Shown here one piece after another: positions 9,622-19,292 of a stretch of DNA of 43,447 nt; the stretch's first letter is position 1; each line of letters starts with the position of its first letter. Source of the stretch: Fidelibacterota bacterium (GTDB taxonomy: Bacteria; Fidelibacterota; Marinisomatia; Marinisomatales; Marinisomataceae). The notes below the pieces were generated by a model. That model was given only the letters and a program-made list of their open reading frames with translations. It ran no database searches and was not told the origin of the DNA. The position numbers were made by a program, and so were the translations under genes. The DNA lies in assembly GCA_002701645.1 (NCBI GenBank), contig NZWP01000022.1:21982-65428 (forward strand), read 5' to 3'.

Positions 9622-10395
9622 TTAACCTTCCTTTTTTTCAGGATTTTGGAATGACCAAAAACCTAGTATAACTACAACAAACAACATCATCCAAAACGTT
9701 CCATAGTTATAATCAGGAGAAGAAAATAAAATTAGATCATTAAAACGACCAATTAATAATGAAATACGTCCCATAACCGCAAAACCAAACGATGCTCCAA
9801 AACTGATCATTAAAAAATAAATTCCTAATCGCGTAAATTTTCCATAAGAACCGGTCTGTTCTCTTGAGAAATAAAAATACATTAATGCGCTAATTGTACC
9901 TACTAAGATAACAATATTATTAAATACGCTGTCTCCTGACATATTAAAAAATGGTAGAGAACCACTAAATATATCTACGGCACTTGCGCTGATTTGACTC
10001 AATACATTAGAGCTTAAATATCCATATGTCTTTAATCCAGCTGCAATCCCTACTGTGTAAGCGATACCCCATCTTGCCATCCAGTTAAACTGCTTAAAAA
10101 TACTAAGCAACATCATTACACCTAATAATAATGGAAAGAAATAAAGAACATTAAATTCATGATTAAAGTCAACTTCGGCAATAAATGCCAAAGGACCGTC
10201 TTTAGGAAATAGTCTCCCAAATAGATTAGGATAAATTTGTGTCCAATAGAAAGTAGCTGCCCAGTAAGCTGCTGACACACCAACAAAAACATGTTCTGCA
10301 ATCTTATAAAAAGGATTATCTCTATATAGGTAAGATAAAATACCTAATGTCAAAAATGCTGCAATCCATGCACCGAGAATTGTAGAAAATGCCAT
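9622..10395 (-). CDS. Conserved multi-pass membrane protein, part of the GlmL/DUF6754 cluster
   Basis: 257 aa with about 7-8 hydrophobic segments; 1-nt gap to the upstream gene. Confidence 0.75.
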   Translation of the reverse strand: MAFSTILGAWIAAFLTLGILSYLYRDNPFYKIAEHVFVGVSAAYWAATFYWTQIYPNLFGRLFPKDGPLAFIAEVDFNHEFNVLYFFPLLLGVMMLLSIFKQFNWMARWGIAYTVGIAAGLKTYGYLSSNVLSQISASAVDIFSGSLPFFNMSGDSVFNNIVILVGTISALMYFYFSREQTGSYGKFTRLGIYFLMISFGASFGFAVMGRISLLIGRFNDLILFSSPDYNYGTFWMMLFVVVILGFWSFQNPEKKEG

Positions 10396-10396
10396 A

Positions 10397-11239
10397 CTAA
10401 TATTTCCTCTCTCTTCTCTCTGTTATAAAATATGCTAGATTACCTAGAACGATAAAGAATACAATAACCAAATGTGCAAATGATTGTGCAGCCATTCCTT
10501 TAATTGCAATACCTGGCGTACCAATTAACTTTTCGTACTCTGCTGCTCCTGGCATTCCAGCAAGAATTCCTCTTACTTGCCCACTCTGAACATAAGGCAT
10601 CACTTCATTTACTTGAATTGATGTTGTTCCAGACGATAATGGCACACCGGTTGGATCTCCGCCATATTGCACCCATTCAAAAGTACCTGGATACCCAGCA
10701 GAACCAGTAAAGATAAATTGAAAATCTTTTAAATTATTTACACCATCCATCATAGGTATGTCTGCAAGCATTGTTCCTTTAGAGTCTACGGTATAAACCT
10801 TGCGTAAATCACTAGCAAGCCCCTTAACAATCGCTTCATTTCCTGGTCTAAAACCTAATAATACATAGTCTTCATATTCTACTAATTCAAATTCTTTATT
10901 AATCTCCTCTAATGCATCAAGAGCCATATATAGTCCGTCAGGCCATAAACAAGTAATATATATCTGATGGTCTTTGCGTAAAAGCTGTCTCATTACCCCC
11001 AATGTCATTGGATGAATCTCAGGTTTAGTACTTGGACCATAATCAAATGACATCAATACTTTTGAATTTGCAGGAATTGCATCAATTGCATTATAAACTT
11101 TTTCAGTAGTTGGTGTCGTTCTAATCGGTAGGTCTATTGGACGTAAAAGCGGTATGAATACTGCTAAACCAATTAATAGGAAGATAAATCTTCTATCAAC
11201 AGAACCAAACTTTAATATCATATCTTCTAAAAATTTCAT
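10397..11239 (-). CDS. Membrane-anchored protein with large extracytoplasmic domain flanked by two TM helices
   Basis: N-terminal TM FIFLLIGLAVFIPLL, soluble middle, C-terminal TM SFAHLVIVFFIVLGNLAYFI then RRERKY. Confidence 0.75.
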   Translation of the reverse strand: MKFLEDMILKFGSVDRRFIFLLIGLAVFIPLLRPIDLPIRTTPTTEKVYNAIDAIPANSKVLMSFDYGPSTKPEIHPMTLGVMRQLLRKDHQIYITCLWPDGLYMALDALEEINKEFELVEYEDYVLLGFRPGNEAIVKGLASDLRKVYTVDSKGTMLADIPMMDGVNNLKDFQFIFTGSAGYPGTFEWVQYGGDPTGVPLSSGTTSIQVNEVMPYVQSGQVRGILAGMPGAAEYEKLIGTPGIAIKGMAAQSFAHLVIVFFIVLGNLAYFITERRERKY

Positions 11240-12141
11240 TATTGGTCACCTATATATGATTTTTCTAATCCAAAGATGTAACGTAAACTAGTTACAATAA
11301 TTCCTAAACCAATCCCAATCATAATTGCTCTTGCTCCAGCTAAATTTGGAACCGTATAAACCCACTCTTGTAGTGATGGTAAGAAGAATATTGCAGGTTC
11401 GGTTGGATTCCAATCCATGCTCATACCTAATACAGTAACACCTAATAGACCTAAAACAAATGAACCAAAAATAAGTTTACGGTCTTTGAAGTAAGTACTC
11501 ATAAATATTGTCCCAACAAATACTAGTAGATACATTATCATCCAAGGTGTAATTAAACTACCTATAGGTACTCTACCTAACATAATAATAATACCAGCTA
11601 ACAATAATAATGTAGCTTCAAAATTTCTTGCTCTAAATGCACGATATGAAGCCGAAGCAACATAAAACGCAAGCAATGCAAACATGGTTGCAGATAAAGG
11701 AGTAAAAATACTGTCAAACATCCATTTGAATAAACCACCTTCTGCAGAAATATGTGCTCCCCATTCCACTGCTCTCACAGCTTCTGAAGATCCAGATACT
11801 AAAATAGCTTGTTCGGCTGCCTTTTGTGTAAAGTATACATCTTCACCTACAAAGAAAGCTCCTTTCATAAAGAAACCAATTGTAAAAGCAAAAAAGAAAG
11901 ATGAGATAGCAACGACACTATACTGCCATCCTGACTGTCTTTTTGCTACTTTTAAAAATTGTAATTTTAATAAGTTTAATGCTCCAAGGAAAATTGCAAA
12001 ACTTGCAATAATATCATACCACTGGGTCGCATCGTCATTTACAAACGACTCAATTGACTCATTCTCAATAAACCATCCAAACAAAGTTAAAGATCCAAAG
12101 AATGCAACAATTCCAATTGGAATATATCTCTTTAAAAACAT
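11239..12141 (-). CDS. Conserved multi-pass membrane protein, part of the GlmL/DUF6754 cluster
   Basis: 300 aa with about 8 hydrophobic segments; overlaps the neighbouring gene by 1 nt. Confidence 0.75.
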   Translation of the reverse strand: MFLKRYIPIGIVAFFGSLTLFGWFIENESIESFVNDDATQWYDIIASFAIFLGALNLLKLQFLKVAKRQSGWQYSVVAISSFFFAFTIGFFMKGAFFVGEDVYFTQKAAEQAILVSGSSEAVRAVEWGAHISAEGGLFKWMFDSIFTPLSATMFALLAFYVASASYRAFRARNFEATLLLLAGIIIMLGRVPIGSLITPWMIMYLLVFVGTIFMSTYFKDRKLIFGSFVLGLLGVTVLGMSMDWNPTEPAIFFLPSLQEWVYTVPNLAGARAIMIGIGLGIIVTSLRYIFGLEKSYIGDQ

Positions 12142-12142
12142 C

Positions 12143-13021
12143 CTATAAACCCAACCATGTTAAAAGATTAAAATTAGTTAACCCTAAGTCTGATAAAGCG
12201 CGTGATAACAAAGCAACTCCAATAAAACTAATCAGCATAAGCTTAACCATATCTTGCGTTTTTACACCTGCAATTAATTCAGGTTTTCTTGAAAGATACG
12301 CGCTTGCTGCAAAATATTCTTCACCCATCAATGTATAGTCACAAGCAGTCACAAAGAAAGGAATTTGCGCCTGGGATGCAGTACCTGCAATCTGAATTGC
12401 GCCAATACTATTACCAGTCTCTGCAAATAGCAACGATTCTGCATAAAACTTACCCATATACATACATGCAGCTGGTTTATCTCTTTGCATTATACCATTT
12501 ACTCCTGCCGCATAAGCAAACTGATCATCTGTAATATAATGGACCATATCTTCATTAAACATTTCTGGACGTCCTTGCGTTAAATAAGCTTCTTTACAAG
12601 ATTCTCTAGCAGCTTGCATTACAATAGATCTTGCAACAGGAACATCTAGGCCTGTTTCGTATTGTGCGGTCATTTGAGCTACATGACCTAGAATAATTAC
12701 ACCAGCAACAGTTTCCACCTCATTCATGTCCATAATACCTGGGACATAAAGAATAGGTCGGCCCATTTCAGTAGAACGACCAACAGCTTCTTCTACTGCT
12801 TTTAATCCTGGAATAGTACGTAAAAAAATTGAATCAGTAGAAATTCTAGCTTCCTTGACTTCATTTAACATTACCATTATGATAGTAAGTAAAAGAATAA
12901 ACATTACTGCTCTGTCTGATTGAAAAATATGAATAGAATCTGGAAGTTGAGTCAAAACAAAGGTAAAAAGAGTGATACCTAAAAATCCTAAAGAGTATGT
13001 TTGTATTTGCTTGTTATTCAT
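12143..13021 (-). CDS. DUF6754-like membrane protein
   Basis: N-terminal TMs then RTIPGLKAVEEAVGRSTEMGRPILYVPGIMDMNEVETVAGVIILGHVA, C-terminal TM; family recalled from memory. Confidence 0.7.
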   Translation of the reverse strand: MNNKQIQTYSLGFLGITLFTFVLTQLPDSIHIFQSDRAVMFILLLTIIMVMLNEVKEARISTDSIFLRTIPGLKAVEEAVGRSTEMGRPILYVPGIMDMNEVETVAGVIILGHVAQMTAQYETGLDVPVARSIVMQAARESCKEAYLTQGRPEMFNEDMVHYITDDQFAYAAGVNGIMQRDKPAACMYMGKFYAESLLFAETGNSIGAIQIAGTASQAQIPFFVTACDYTLMGEEYFAASAYLSRKPELIAGVKTQDMVKLMLISFIGVALLSRALSDLGLTNFNLLTWLGL

Positions 13022-13286
13022 TTTTGCCTAATCGCTCTAATTCACTAATTAAAAATTCTACGCTGGAATGCTGTTCAAATAATTCAGCAGCCCTATAATA
13101 ACTATCTGCTTTGACAAATGCACTAATTATTGGCCCAAAAAATACCATTGTTTGACTTCCAATGAAATTTAGAGGCTTTACCATCTCTAAAAAAAAGATT
13201 GAAGGAGTTATTAATTTTAACTTTACTATCTTATTAGCAAGCTTTGATAGGAAAGCTTTGTCGGAATCGGTTAATATATAACTCAC
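13014..13286 (-). CDS. Small 90-aa conserved protein in the GlmL cluster
   Basis: Overlaps both neighbours (13283-13286 and 13014-13021); FFLEMVKPLNFIGSQTMVFFGPIISAF. Confidence 0.65.
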   Translation of the reverse strand: MSYILTDSDKAFLSKLANKIVKLKLITPSIFFLEMVKPLNFIGSQTMVFFGPIISAFVKADSYYRAAELFEQHSSVEFLISELERLGKNE

Positions 13287-14407
13287 TGCAATTCAACCAT
13301 TTCAAGGTTTGCTCTTGGGATAAGAGTATCTATTCCATCTATAGAAATCTCAGCTACTCTTACCATTGTTTCTGATTCCATCTTCTTTAATTCTGATGGC
13401 AAAGAACTTACCGTTCCAATCTTTCCAAAATTTGGTGAACGAATCACTCTAACAGTACTACCTTCTTGAATACCTTCCGGCTCTTTAGAGAAAGAATCTT
13501 CTGATTCAGACGCACTGCTTATAGGAATTACAATCTCAGGACGAATTACACCCGCTCTTATTTGTGTTGCACCATTCACTGACGCTTCATTTCCATGATT
13601 ATTTTTTAACAAATCAAATGTAGCATCACTCATTGGAATAGATCCATAGCCTTCTGTAAGAATTAACGCTGTAGGTAATTGTTCTGTACCCGTAATCGCC
13701 ACACCTAAATCATACCCTAATACTGCTTTTAAATCATAATAGTTAAATCCGCCTACTACTATTGCGGCCACATTACAGCTCATTGCTTTTTTATAAGCTT
13801 CAAGACTAAGAAATGATCCGCCTATTAAAATTTTTCCTGCCATTTCTTTTGTAATTTGATCAGGTGTTAATTCATCGGAACAACTATTAGATACTAATAC
13901 TAGTTCTCCTCTTTTTTCACCTGCAATTCCAAAAATACCTTGAATAAATGCTGCATCACACTTTAAGATAATTCCTTCTTTTTCAATTACTTTATCTACT
14001 GTACCGCTCACATAAGCATCTACTTCTACTGGTATAGGAACTTCTCTTACTATAACACGTCCTGTGCTTTCAGATATAGACTCAATCGTTCCATCTACAG
14101 GACAATCAACGGAAGATTTAAACATACCAAAAATTCCTGCTGTTTCAGCAATCATATCGCCTTTTTTAACGCTATCGCCTTCTTTGACTACTAAACAATC
14201 AACTACATCCCTAGGTTCAATATTTAAGATATTATTTACTTTTAACATCTGAACATTACCAGGAAGATTAGTAGAAGCAACGATAGTATCAGGAGATAAC
14301 TTATCGCCTTTCTTTACAAGAACTTTACCTTTTAGAGGTAGAATGCGCTCTTTTCTAAAGAGTGTCTTTTTTAATACTTTTAATCCGGGCGTATAGGAAT
14401 GTGCCAT
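13283..14407 (-). CDS. Barrel-sandwich-hybrid (lipoyl/biotinyl-like) protein with C-terminal KOW-like motif
   Basis: LPLKGKVLVKKGDKLSPDTIVAS; LVVKEGDSVKKGDMIAET; CPVDGTIESISESTGRVIVREVPIPVEV; C-terminal VRVIRSPNFGKIGTVSSLP. Confidence 0.75.
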   Translation of the reverse strand: MAHSYTPGLKVLKKTLFRKERILPLKGKVLVKKGDKLSPDTIVASTNLPGNVQMLKVNNILNIEPRDVVDCLVVKEGDSVKKGDMIAETAGIFGMFKSSVDCPVDGTIESISESTGRVIVREVPIPVEVDAYVSGTVDKVIEKEGIILKCDAAFIQGIFGIAGEKRGELVLVSNSCSDELTPDQITKEMAGKILIGGSFLSLEAYKKAMSCNVAAIVVGGFNYYDLKAVLGYDLGVAITGTEQLPTALILTEGYGSIPMSDATFDLLKNNHGNEASVNGATQIRAGVIRPEIVIPISSASESEDSFSKEPEGIQEGSTVRVIRSPNFGKIGTVSSLPSELKKMESETMVRVAEISIDGIDTLIPRANLEMVELQ

Positions 14408-16234
14408 TTAAAATAAATCTCCTTTAGGATATTCATCTACTGCGCTAGACCAATTCAATAAACTGTCAATTCTTTCTGATGGATCAGCTGATAATGTAAT
14501 TGGTCTGTTACGTCCATCAAAGATTAAACCAACTACTCCTCCGTATATAACAGAATCAACTGGCTCTCCTTTTCCGGCACCAACATCTACTCCTCTTGAT
14601 GGTACTACATTAATCTTTACTTCTTCGTAAGGAACCTCAAGCATTTCAAGTGAACCTTCTAAAATTTCTATTTCTTTTGTTGACCCATCTTTAAAGGTTA
14701 GTGACACCTGAGCCATCTTAGATTTTGGCTTAACTTTACCTACTGGAGATACGCATGTTCCAAGCCTAATTAAACAATCGTTATCAAATACCTCTAAAGC
14801 TGCTTGACTTGCATCATCTTTTAATTCCTCTTTATCGATATTTGCAAGCACGCCTAATTGAGGCATCATAAAAATGGAATCCACTGCTAATTGCGTAATA
14901 CCTTCAGGCATGAAAGCATCAATAAGCATTCTAGCAGATTGTTGACGACGTGGAGCATGTGATAATACACCACCCGATCCTACTAACAAATCTAAATCCA
15001 TCATATTCACCAAAGATTTTCCGCTAGAAGACTGTTCAAATGCGTCAGATATAGTACGCTCTGATTGAACCCCTTTAAGACTAGTAGCAAAAGCTTTATG
15101 CTGAATAAAAGATAATCTCAATGCTTCTCTAGCAATTGCCTGTTCGATTACTAATTCTTCTAATGATTGTGGCACTGTAGTTGGACGTATCATCTTGTTA
15201 CCAATACGATTCGTTAATTCGCTACGATCAATATCAAAAGGTACCCATCTTAGTACATTATCCAACCCTGATTCAGCCAATACATTACAGATAGAATAAC
15301 TCATCCCAAGATTAGCACTTACTGTACGATTAAATTTTTCTTCAAATACAGAAAAAATATCTGTTGTTGCGCCACCAATATCAACTCCTACAACAGAAAT
15401 ACCTTCTTTCTTTGCAATCATTTCAATCAATGAACCTACTGCTCCAGGTGTCGGCATAATAGGAGCGTCTGTCCAAGACATTAATTTTTTATATCCAGGT
15501 GCCTGTGCCATAACATGCTCCATGAATAAATCATGAATCTTATCGCGTGAAGGCTCTAAATTTTCTCTCTCAAGAACTGGTCTAATATTATCAACAATAT
15601 CTAAATCTGATATCTCACCAAGTGTTGATTGAATAGAATCTTGTGCCTTATTATTTCCAGCATAAATAACTGGTAATTTATAATTTTGTCCTAAACGAGG
15701 TCGTGGATTTGCAGCTGCTAAAATTTCAGCCAATTCCATTACATGAGTTGTAGTTCCGCCGTCAGTTCCACCGGATAACAATATCATGTCGGGTCTTAAC
15801 TGTCTTATGCGTGTAATCTTCTCATGTGGCAACCTACCATCATTGGATGCTAAAACGTCCATTACGATTGATCCTGCGCCCAATGCAGCTCTTTCTGCGC
15901 TCTCTCCTGACATAGATTTTACTACCCCAGCTACCATCATTTGTAATCCTCCACCAGCAGAGCTTGTAGAAACATAAATATCTACTCCTTTTTCCCCACT
16001 ATCTGGTGTGATAATTTGATCCCCATTTAGAATAGTTCTACCAGACAGCTCTTCGACTTCCATTACGGCATTTAATACACCCTTAGTAACATCTTCAAAA
16101 GGAGCTTCAACGGTTGTAGGGGCTTCCCCTCTAAAAGTGAGTCTATAGCGGCCTTCTTTCCATTCAATTAGAATAGCTTTAGTGGTTGTACTGCCACAAT
16201 CTGTTGCCAATATAGATTTAATTTTTTTACTCAT
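14408..16234 (-). CDS. GlmL/MutL-family ASKHA ATPase
   Basis: ILATDCGSTTTKAILIEW phosphate-1 motif, VVGVDIGGATTDIFSVF phosphate-2 motif, ISTSSAGGGLQMMVAGVVKSMS-like region (read as YVSTSSAGGGLQMMVAGVVKSMSGESAERAALGAG). Confidence 0.88.
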   Translation of the reverse strand: MSKKIKSILATDCGSTTTKAILIEWKEGRYRLTFRGEAPTTVEAPFEDVTKGVLNAVMEVEELSGRTILNGDQIITPDSGEKGVDIYVSTSSAGGGLQMMVAGVVKSMSGESAERAALGAGSIVMDVLASNDGRLPHEKITRIRQLRPDMILLSGGTDGGTTTHVMELAEILAAANPRPRLGQNYKLPVIYAGNNKAQDSIQSTLGEISDLDIVDNIRPVLERENLEPSRDKIHDLFMEHVMAQAPGYKKLMSWTDAPIMPTPGAVGSLIEMIAKKEGISVVGVDIGGATTDIFSVFEEKFNRTVSANLGMSYSICNVLAESGLDNVLRWVPFDIDRSELTNRIGNKMIRPTTVPQSLEELVIEQAIAREALRLSFIQHKAFATSLKGVQSERTISDAFEQSSSGKSLVNMMDLDLLVGSGGVLSHAPRRQQSARMLIDAFMPEGITQLAVDSIFMMPQLGVLANIDKEELKDDASQAALEVFDNDCLIRLGTCVSPVGKVKPKSKMAQVSLTFKDGSTKEIEILEGSLEMLEVPYEEVKINVVPSRGVDVGAGKGEPVDSVIYGGVVGLIFDGRNRPITLSADPSERIDSLLNWSSAVDEYPKGDLF

Positions 16235-16878
16235 AAATAATACGCAATAACATAGAACAATGTGACCGGAGTTGTCAATATTAAAGAGTCCAACCTATCT
16301 AACATGCCTCCATGACCCATTAATAGACGAGAAGAATCCTTTATATTTACTCTACGCTTCAAAGACGACTCAAAAATGTCGCCAAAAAATCCAATAATAT
16401 TCAGTATAACAATAAATACACACTTATCTATGAGTGTTAGGTTGAATATAAATTTATCGAATAAGAAGATAAATAATACAGCACTGATAAGTCCTCCAAT
16501 TAAACCAGAATATGTTTTATTTGGACTAATTGATGGTGCAATTTTCTTACCACCAATCCACTTACCAAAAATATACGCAAAAGAGTCATTTACCGAGATG
16601 CCTGCAAATAACATTAATGTAAAATAAGAACCTAGCAATGTATCAATATCTCGCAGTACTAATAAACAAAAAAGACTTCCTAATACATATATAGAACCAA
16701 ACAATACCCATAGTATTGTATTATCATTTTCTGATTTTAGCGATAAAAACTCTTTGAAAGCGATTGCTGCGGATAATACTATAAGAGAATTAAAAATCCA
16801 TCCTCCATTCAATACAGCTAAAACAACGAGAGGAAATCCTGTTAATCCTATAGCTAATCTTGACTTTAAAGCACTCAT
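16231..16878 (-). CDS. cdsA: Phosphatidate cytidylyltransferase
   Basis: SPNKTYSGLIGG...FGDIFESSLKRRVNIKDSSRLLMGHGGMLDRLDSL signature. Confidence 0.93.
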   Translation of the reverse strand: MSALKSRLAIGLTGFPLVVLAVLNGGWIFNSLIVLSAAIAFKEFLSLKSENDNTILWVLFGSIYVLGSLFCLLVLRDIDTLLGSYFTLMLFAGISVNDSFAYIFGKWIGGKKIAPSISPNKTYSGLIGGLISAVLFIFLFDKFIFNLTLIDKCVFIVILNIIGFFGDIFESSLKRRVNIKDSSRLLMGHGGMLDRLDSLILTTPVTLFYVIAYYL

Positions 16879-16904
16879 TAGGGCAAACTAATCAAAGTTT
16901 AGAA

Positions 16905-17795
16905 TTATACCAAAAGCTTAATTGTCTTTGGAAGTATTTGCGTAGAAACTTTTCTACTTTTTATTATTTCTCCATCAACATTGAAATATGAATCTTTTAA
17001 TGCATCGATAGAGAATGATTTTACTTGGCTCATATGAACATATGGTAGATCAACATGCTCGCCTGTATATACCTTCTTGAATATTGCAAATAACTGCAAC
17101 CTACTTACGTCGTCTTTTACAATCACCATATCAATCATTTCGTCGTAAAAACCTCCTAAAGGCGCTATTTTCATGCCTTTGCCGGTATGAATACTATTAC
17201 ATCCAACCATAAAAGCGCATGAAATATCAGATGTCTCACCATCGATAGAGATTTTTGCCTTATAAAGTGTCTTTTCTAATAATTTTATAACAGAGGCTAT
17301 ATCGTATCTAATTGTACCTAGAAATCTCAACTTATCTGCTAGTACATTACCGAATGAAAACATTCCCCATCCTATGATACTAACGCTCAATCTCACTTCA
17401 TTATCAAAAATAGCTTTGTTTACATCCATTAATCGGATATTGTCAGATAAGGCTCTTTTTATGGCAATATTATAGTCTAAACAGTCTATATCATGGACAA
17501 TAGAATTTCCTGATCCGGTAGGGATAATGCCAATAGGAAAAAATGAACACAAATCTGATTGATATAGTCCATTAACCACTTCATTAACTGTTCCATCTCC
17601 ACCAAATATCAAAATACGATTAAATTGATTTAATTTTAATTCTGAGACAACTTTTTTTGCATGACCCGCATATTCAGTCTTTAATAATTCGGAGGTAAAT
17701 CCGTGACTTTCAATAACATCTTTAAGTTCATAATATACTTTAAGTGATTTCTTTAACCCACTTACAGGGTTAACGATACAGAGAATATTTTTCAT
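16905..17795 (-). CDS. Diacylglycerol/sphingosine kinase family (LCB5/YegS-like) lipid kinase
   Basis: ILCIVNPVSGLKKS, ILIFGGDGTVNEVVNGL, GIIPTGSGNSIVHDI. Confidence 0.92.
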   Translation of the reverse strand: MKNILCIVNPVSGLKKSLKVYYELKDVIESHGFTSELLKTEYAGHAKKVVSELKLNQFNRILIFGGDGTVNEVVNGLYQSDLCSFFPIGIIPTGSGNSIVHDIDCLDYNIAIKRALSDNIRLMDVNKAIFDNEVRLSVSIIGWGMFSFGNVLADKLRFLGTIRYDIASVIKLLEKTLYKAKISIDGETSDISCAFMVGCNSIHTGKGMKIAPLGGFYDEMIDMVIVKDDVSRLQLFAIFKKVYTGEHVDLPYVHMSQVKSFSIDALKDSYFNVDGEIIKSRKVSTQILPKTIKLLV

Positions 17796-18238
17796 TTATG
17801 ATACTTGTTATCACCAAGTCTTAAGACTTCAATTCTCACCTTCGTAGTACCTTCATTTACAAAACCTAATTTCTGTGCTGCTTTGTATGAAAGATCGATA
17901 ATGCGACCCTTAGCATAAGGACCCCTATCATTAATTGTCATAGTTAAAGATTTTCTATTTTTTAAGTTAATTACTCTTACTTTAGTTCCCAGTGGTAATG
18001 TTTTGTGCGCAGCACTCACTTTATACATATTAAAAATTTCACCATTTGCTGTGCGCTTTTTATGAAACTTACTTCCATAATACGACGCAATACCTACTTG
18101 AACCTTAGGATGGTTCTTTATAGCCTCAATTTGCTTGCGACTCATGCCTTTAGAATTAACATAGTCGCCATAAGCTATGCTTGGACCACAGCTCATGATA
18201 CAGAAGATAATTAGAGTAAATATTATATTACTTTTCAT
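17792..18238 (-). CDS. RlpA-like septal lytic transglycosylase (double-psi beta-barrel)
   Basis: GIASYYGSKFHKKRTANGEIFNMYKVSAAHKTLPLGTKVRVINLKN...INDRGPYAKGRIIDLSYKAAQKLG. Confidence 0.93.
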   Translation of the reverse strand: MKSNIIFTLIIFCIMSCGPSIAYGDYVNSKGMSRKQIEAIKNHPKVQVGIASYYGSKFHKKRTANGEIFNMYKVSAAHKTLPLGTKVRVINLKNRKSLTMTINDRGPYAKGRIIDLSYKAAQKLGFVNEGTTKVRIEVLRLGDNKYHK

Positions 18239-19292
18239 CTGATAACTTACTATTAATTTGAGGAATCTGAAATGGATCTATCACCAACTGACTAGCCATT
18301 CCCACTAATGTAGCGCCTTTTTCTAAAACTAGCTTTACATCTTTATAAGTTGAAATACCTCCTGTTGCAATAATAGGGATATCAAAATTAGATGCTATCA
18401 ACTCAACATTTCTTGATGTCATATCGAATAGCCCTACTCCGCTTAATCCACCGCCATCCTTAGAAAAAGTCTTCTTATTTAATCCTACAGACTCTGCAGT
18501 GATATATTTTGTATTACCTAGATTAATAGCACATCTATCAACATTAACTAAAGCCTCACAAATTTTGAACATATTGTCTTGTGTGCTATCGGGGGACACT
18601 TTTACAACAATGACATTCGAACAAGATTCTCTCATCTTATTCAACAATATTAGTAATCCCTCCATATCATCACTTAAGCATTTCCCATCGTCCGTATTTG
18701 GACAGCTAATGTTTAATTCATAAAAAAACTGATCAAATGATGCATTTTTTACTTTAGAATTAATCGTATTAAATACTTCTAAATATTCTTCTACCCTATT
18801 TCCTCCGATACTAATACCTATAGGTCTATTAAATGATAGTAGTTTTTTATTTTGAAAATGATTAGCAAAGTACTCAACTCCTTTTGTAGGAAGTCCAAGC
18901 GAGTTGATTAAACCATACCCTCCATTGTACTTAATTTCCTGTATTCTAGGCCTTTTATTGCCCTCTGACGGTCTTTTTAGAACGGTTTTATATGTCATTC
19001 CACCTAGACCTACTAGTTGCCACTGATATAGAGAGCTTATGTCATCCTTAAAAGAAGCTGCAATTAAGGGCGATGGAAAAGAAAGGTTGTAAAGTTTTGT
19101 ATCTATATTTTTTGGAATTTTGAATTTGAAAAAATATCGTAATGGAGAAATCATTAAGATATGATTCAATGAGTCGCCTATTGTAATTGCTCTCTCTAAA
19201 TCTTTTGGCCAACGTGAAAAAATAACAATCACTGTTCGACGAATAAATTTGAAATTGAATGATAGTAGTTTTGCTCTCGCTTTATTGAACAT
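18228..19292 (-). CDS. Dihydroorotate dehydrogenase-like flavoprotein
   Basis: NGGYGLINSLGLPTKGVEYF, ELNISCPNTDDGK, VVKVSPD, GGGLSGVGLFDMTSRNVE, IIATGGISTYKDV. Confidence 0.85.
   Translation of the reverse strand: MFNKARAKLLSFNFKFIRRTVIVIFSRWPKDLERAITIGDSLNHILMISPLRYFFKFKIPKNIDTKLYNLSFPSPLIAASFKDDISSLYQWQLVGLGGMTYKTVLKRPSEGNKRPRIQEIKYNGGYGLINSLGLPTKGVEYFANHFQNKKLLSFNRPIGISIGGNRVEEYLEVFNTINSKVKNASFDQFFYELNISCPNTDDGKCLSDDMEGLLILLNKMRESCSNVIVVKVSPDSTQDNMFKICEALVNVDRCAINLGNTKYITAESVGLNKKTFSKDGGGLSGVGLFDMTSRNVELIASNFDIPIIATGGISTYKDVKLVLEKGATLVGMASQLVIDPFQIPQINSKLSDEK

Noticed and set aside
11684-12148. 154-aa plus-strand ORF
   Set aside because: Antisense within a well-supported membrane-protein gene; shadow ORF.
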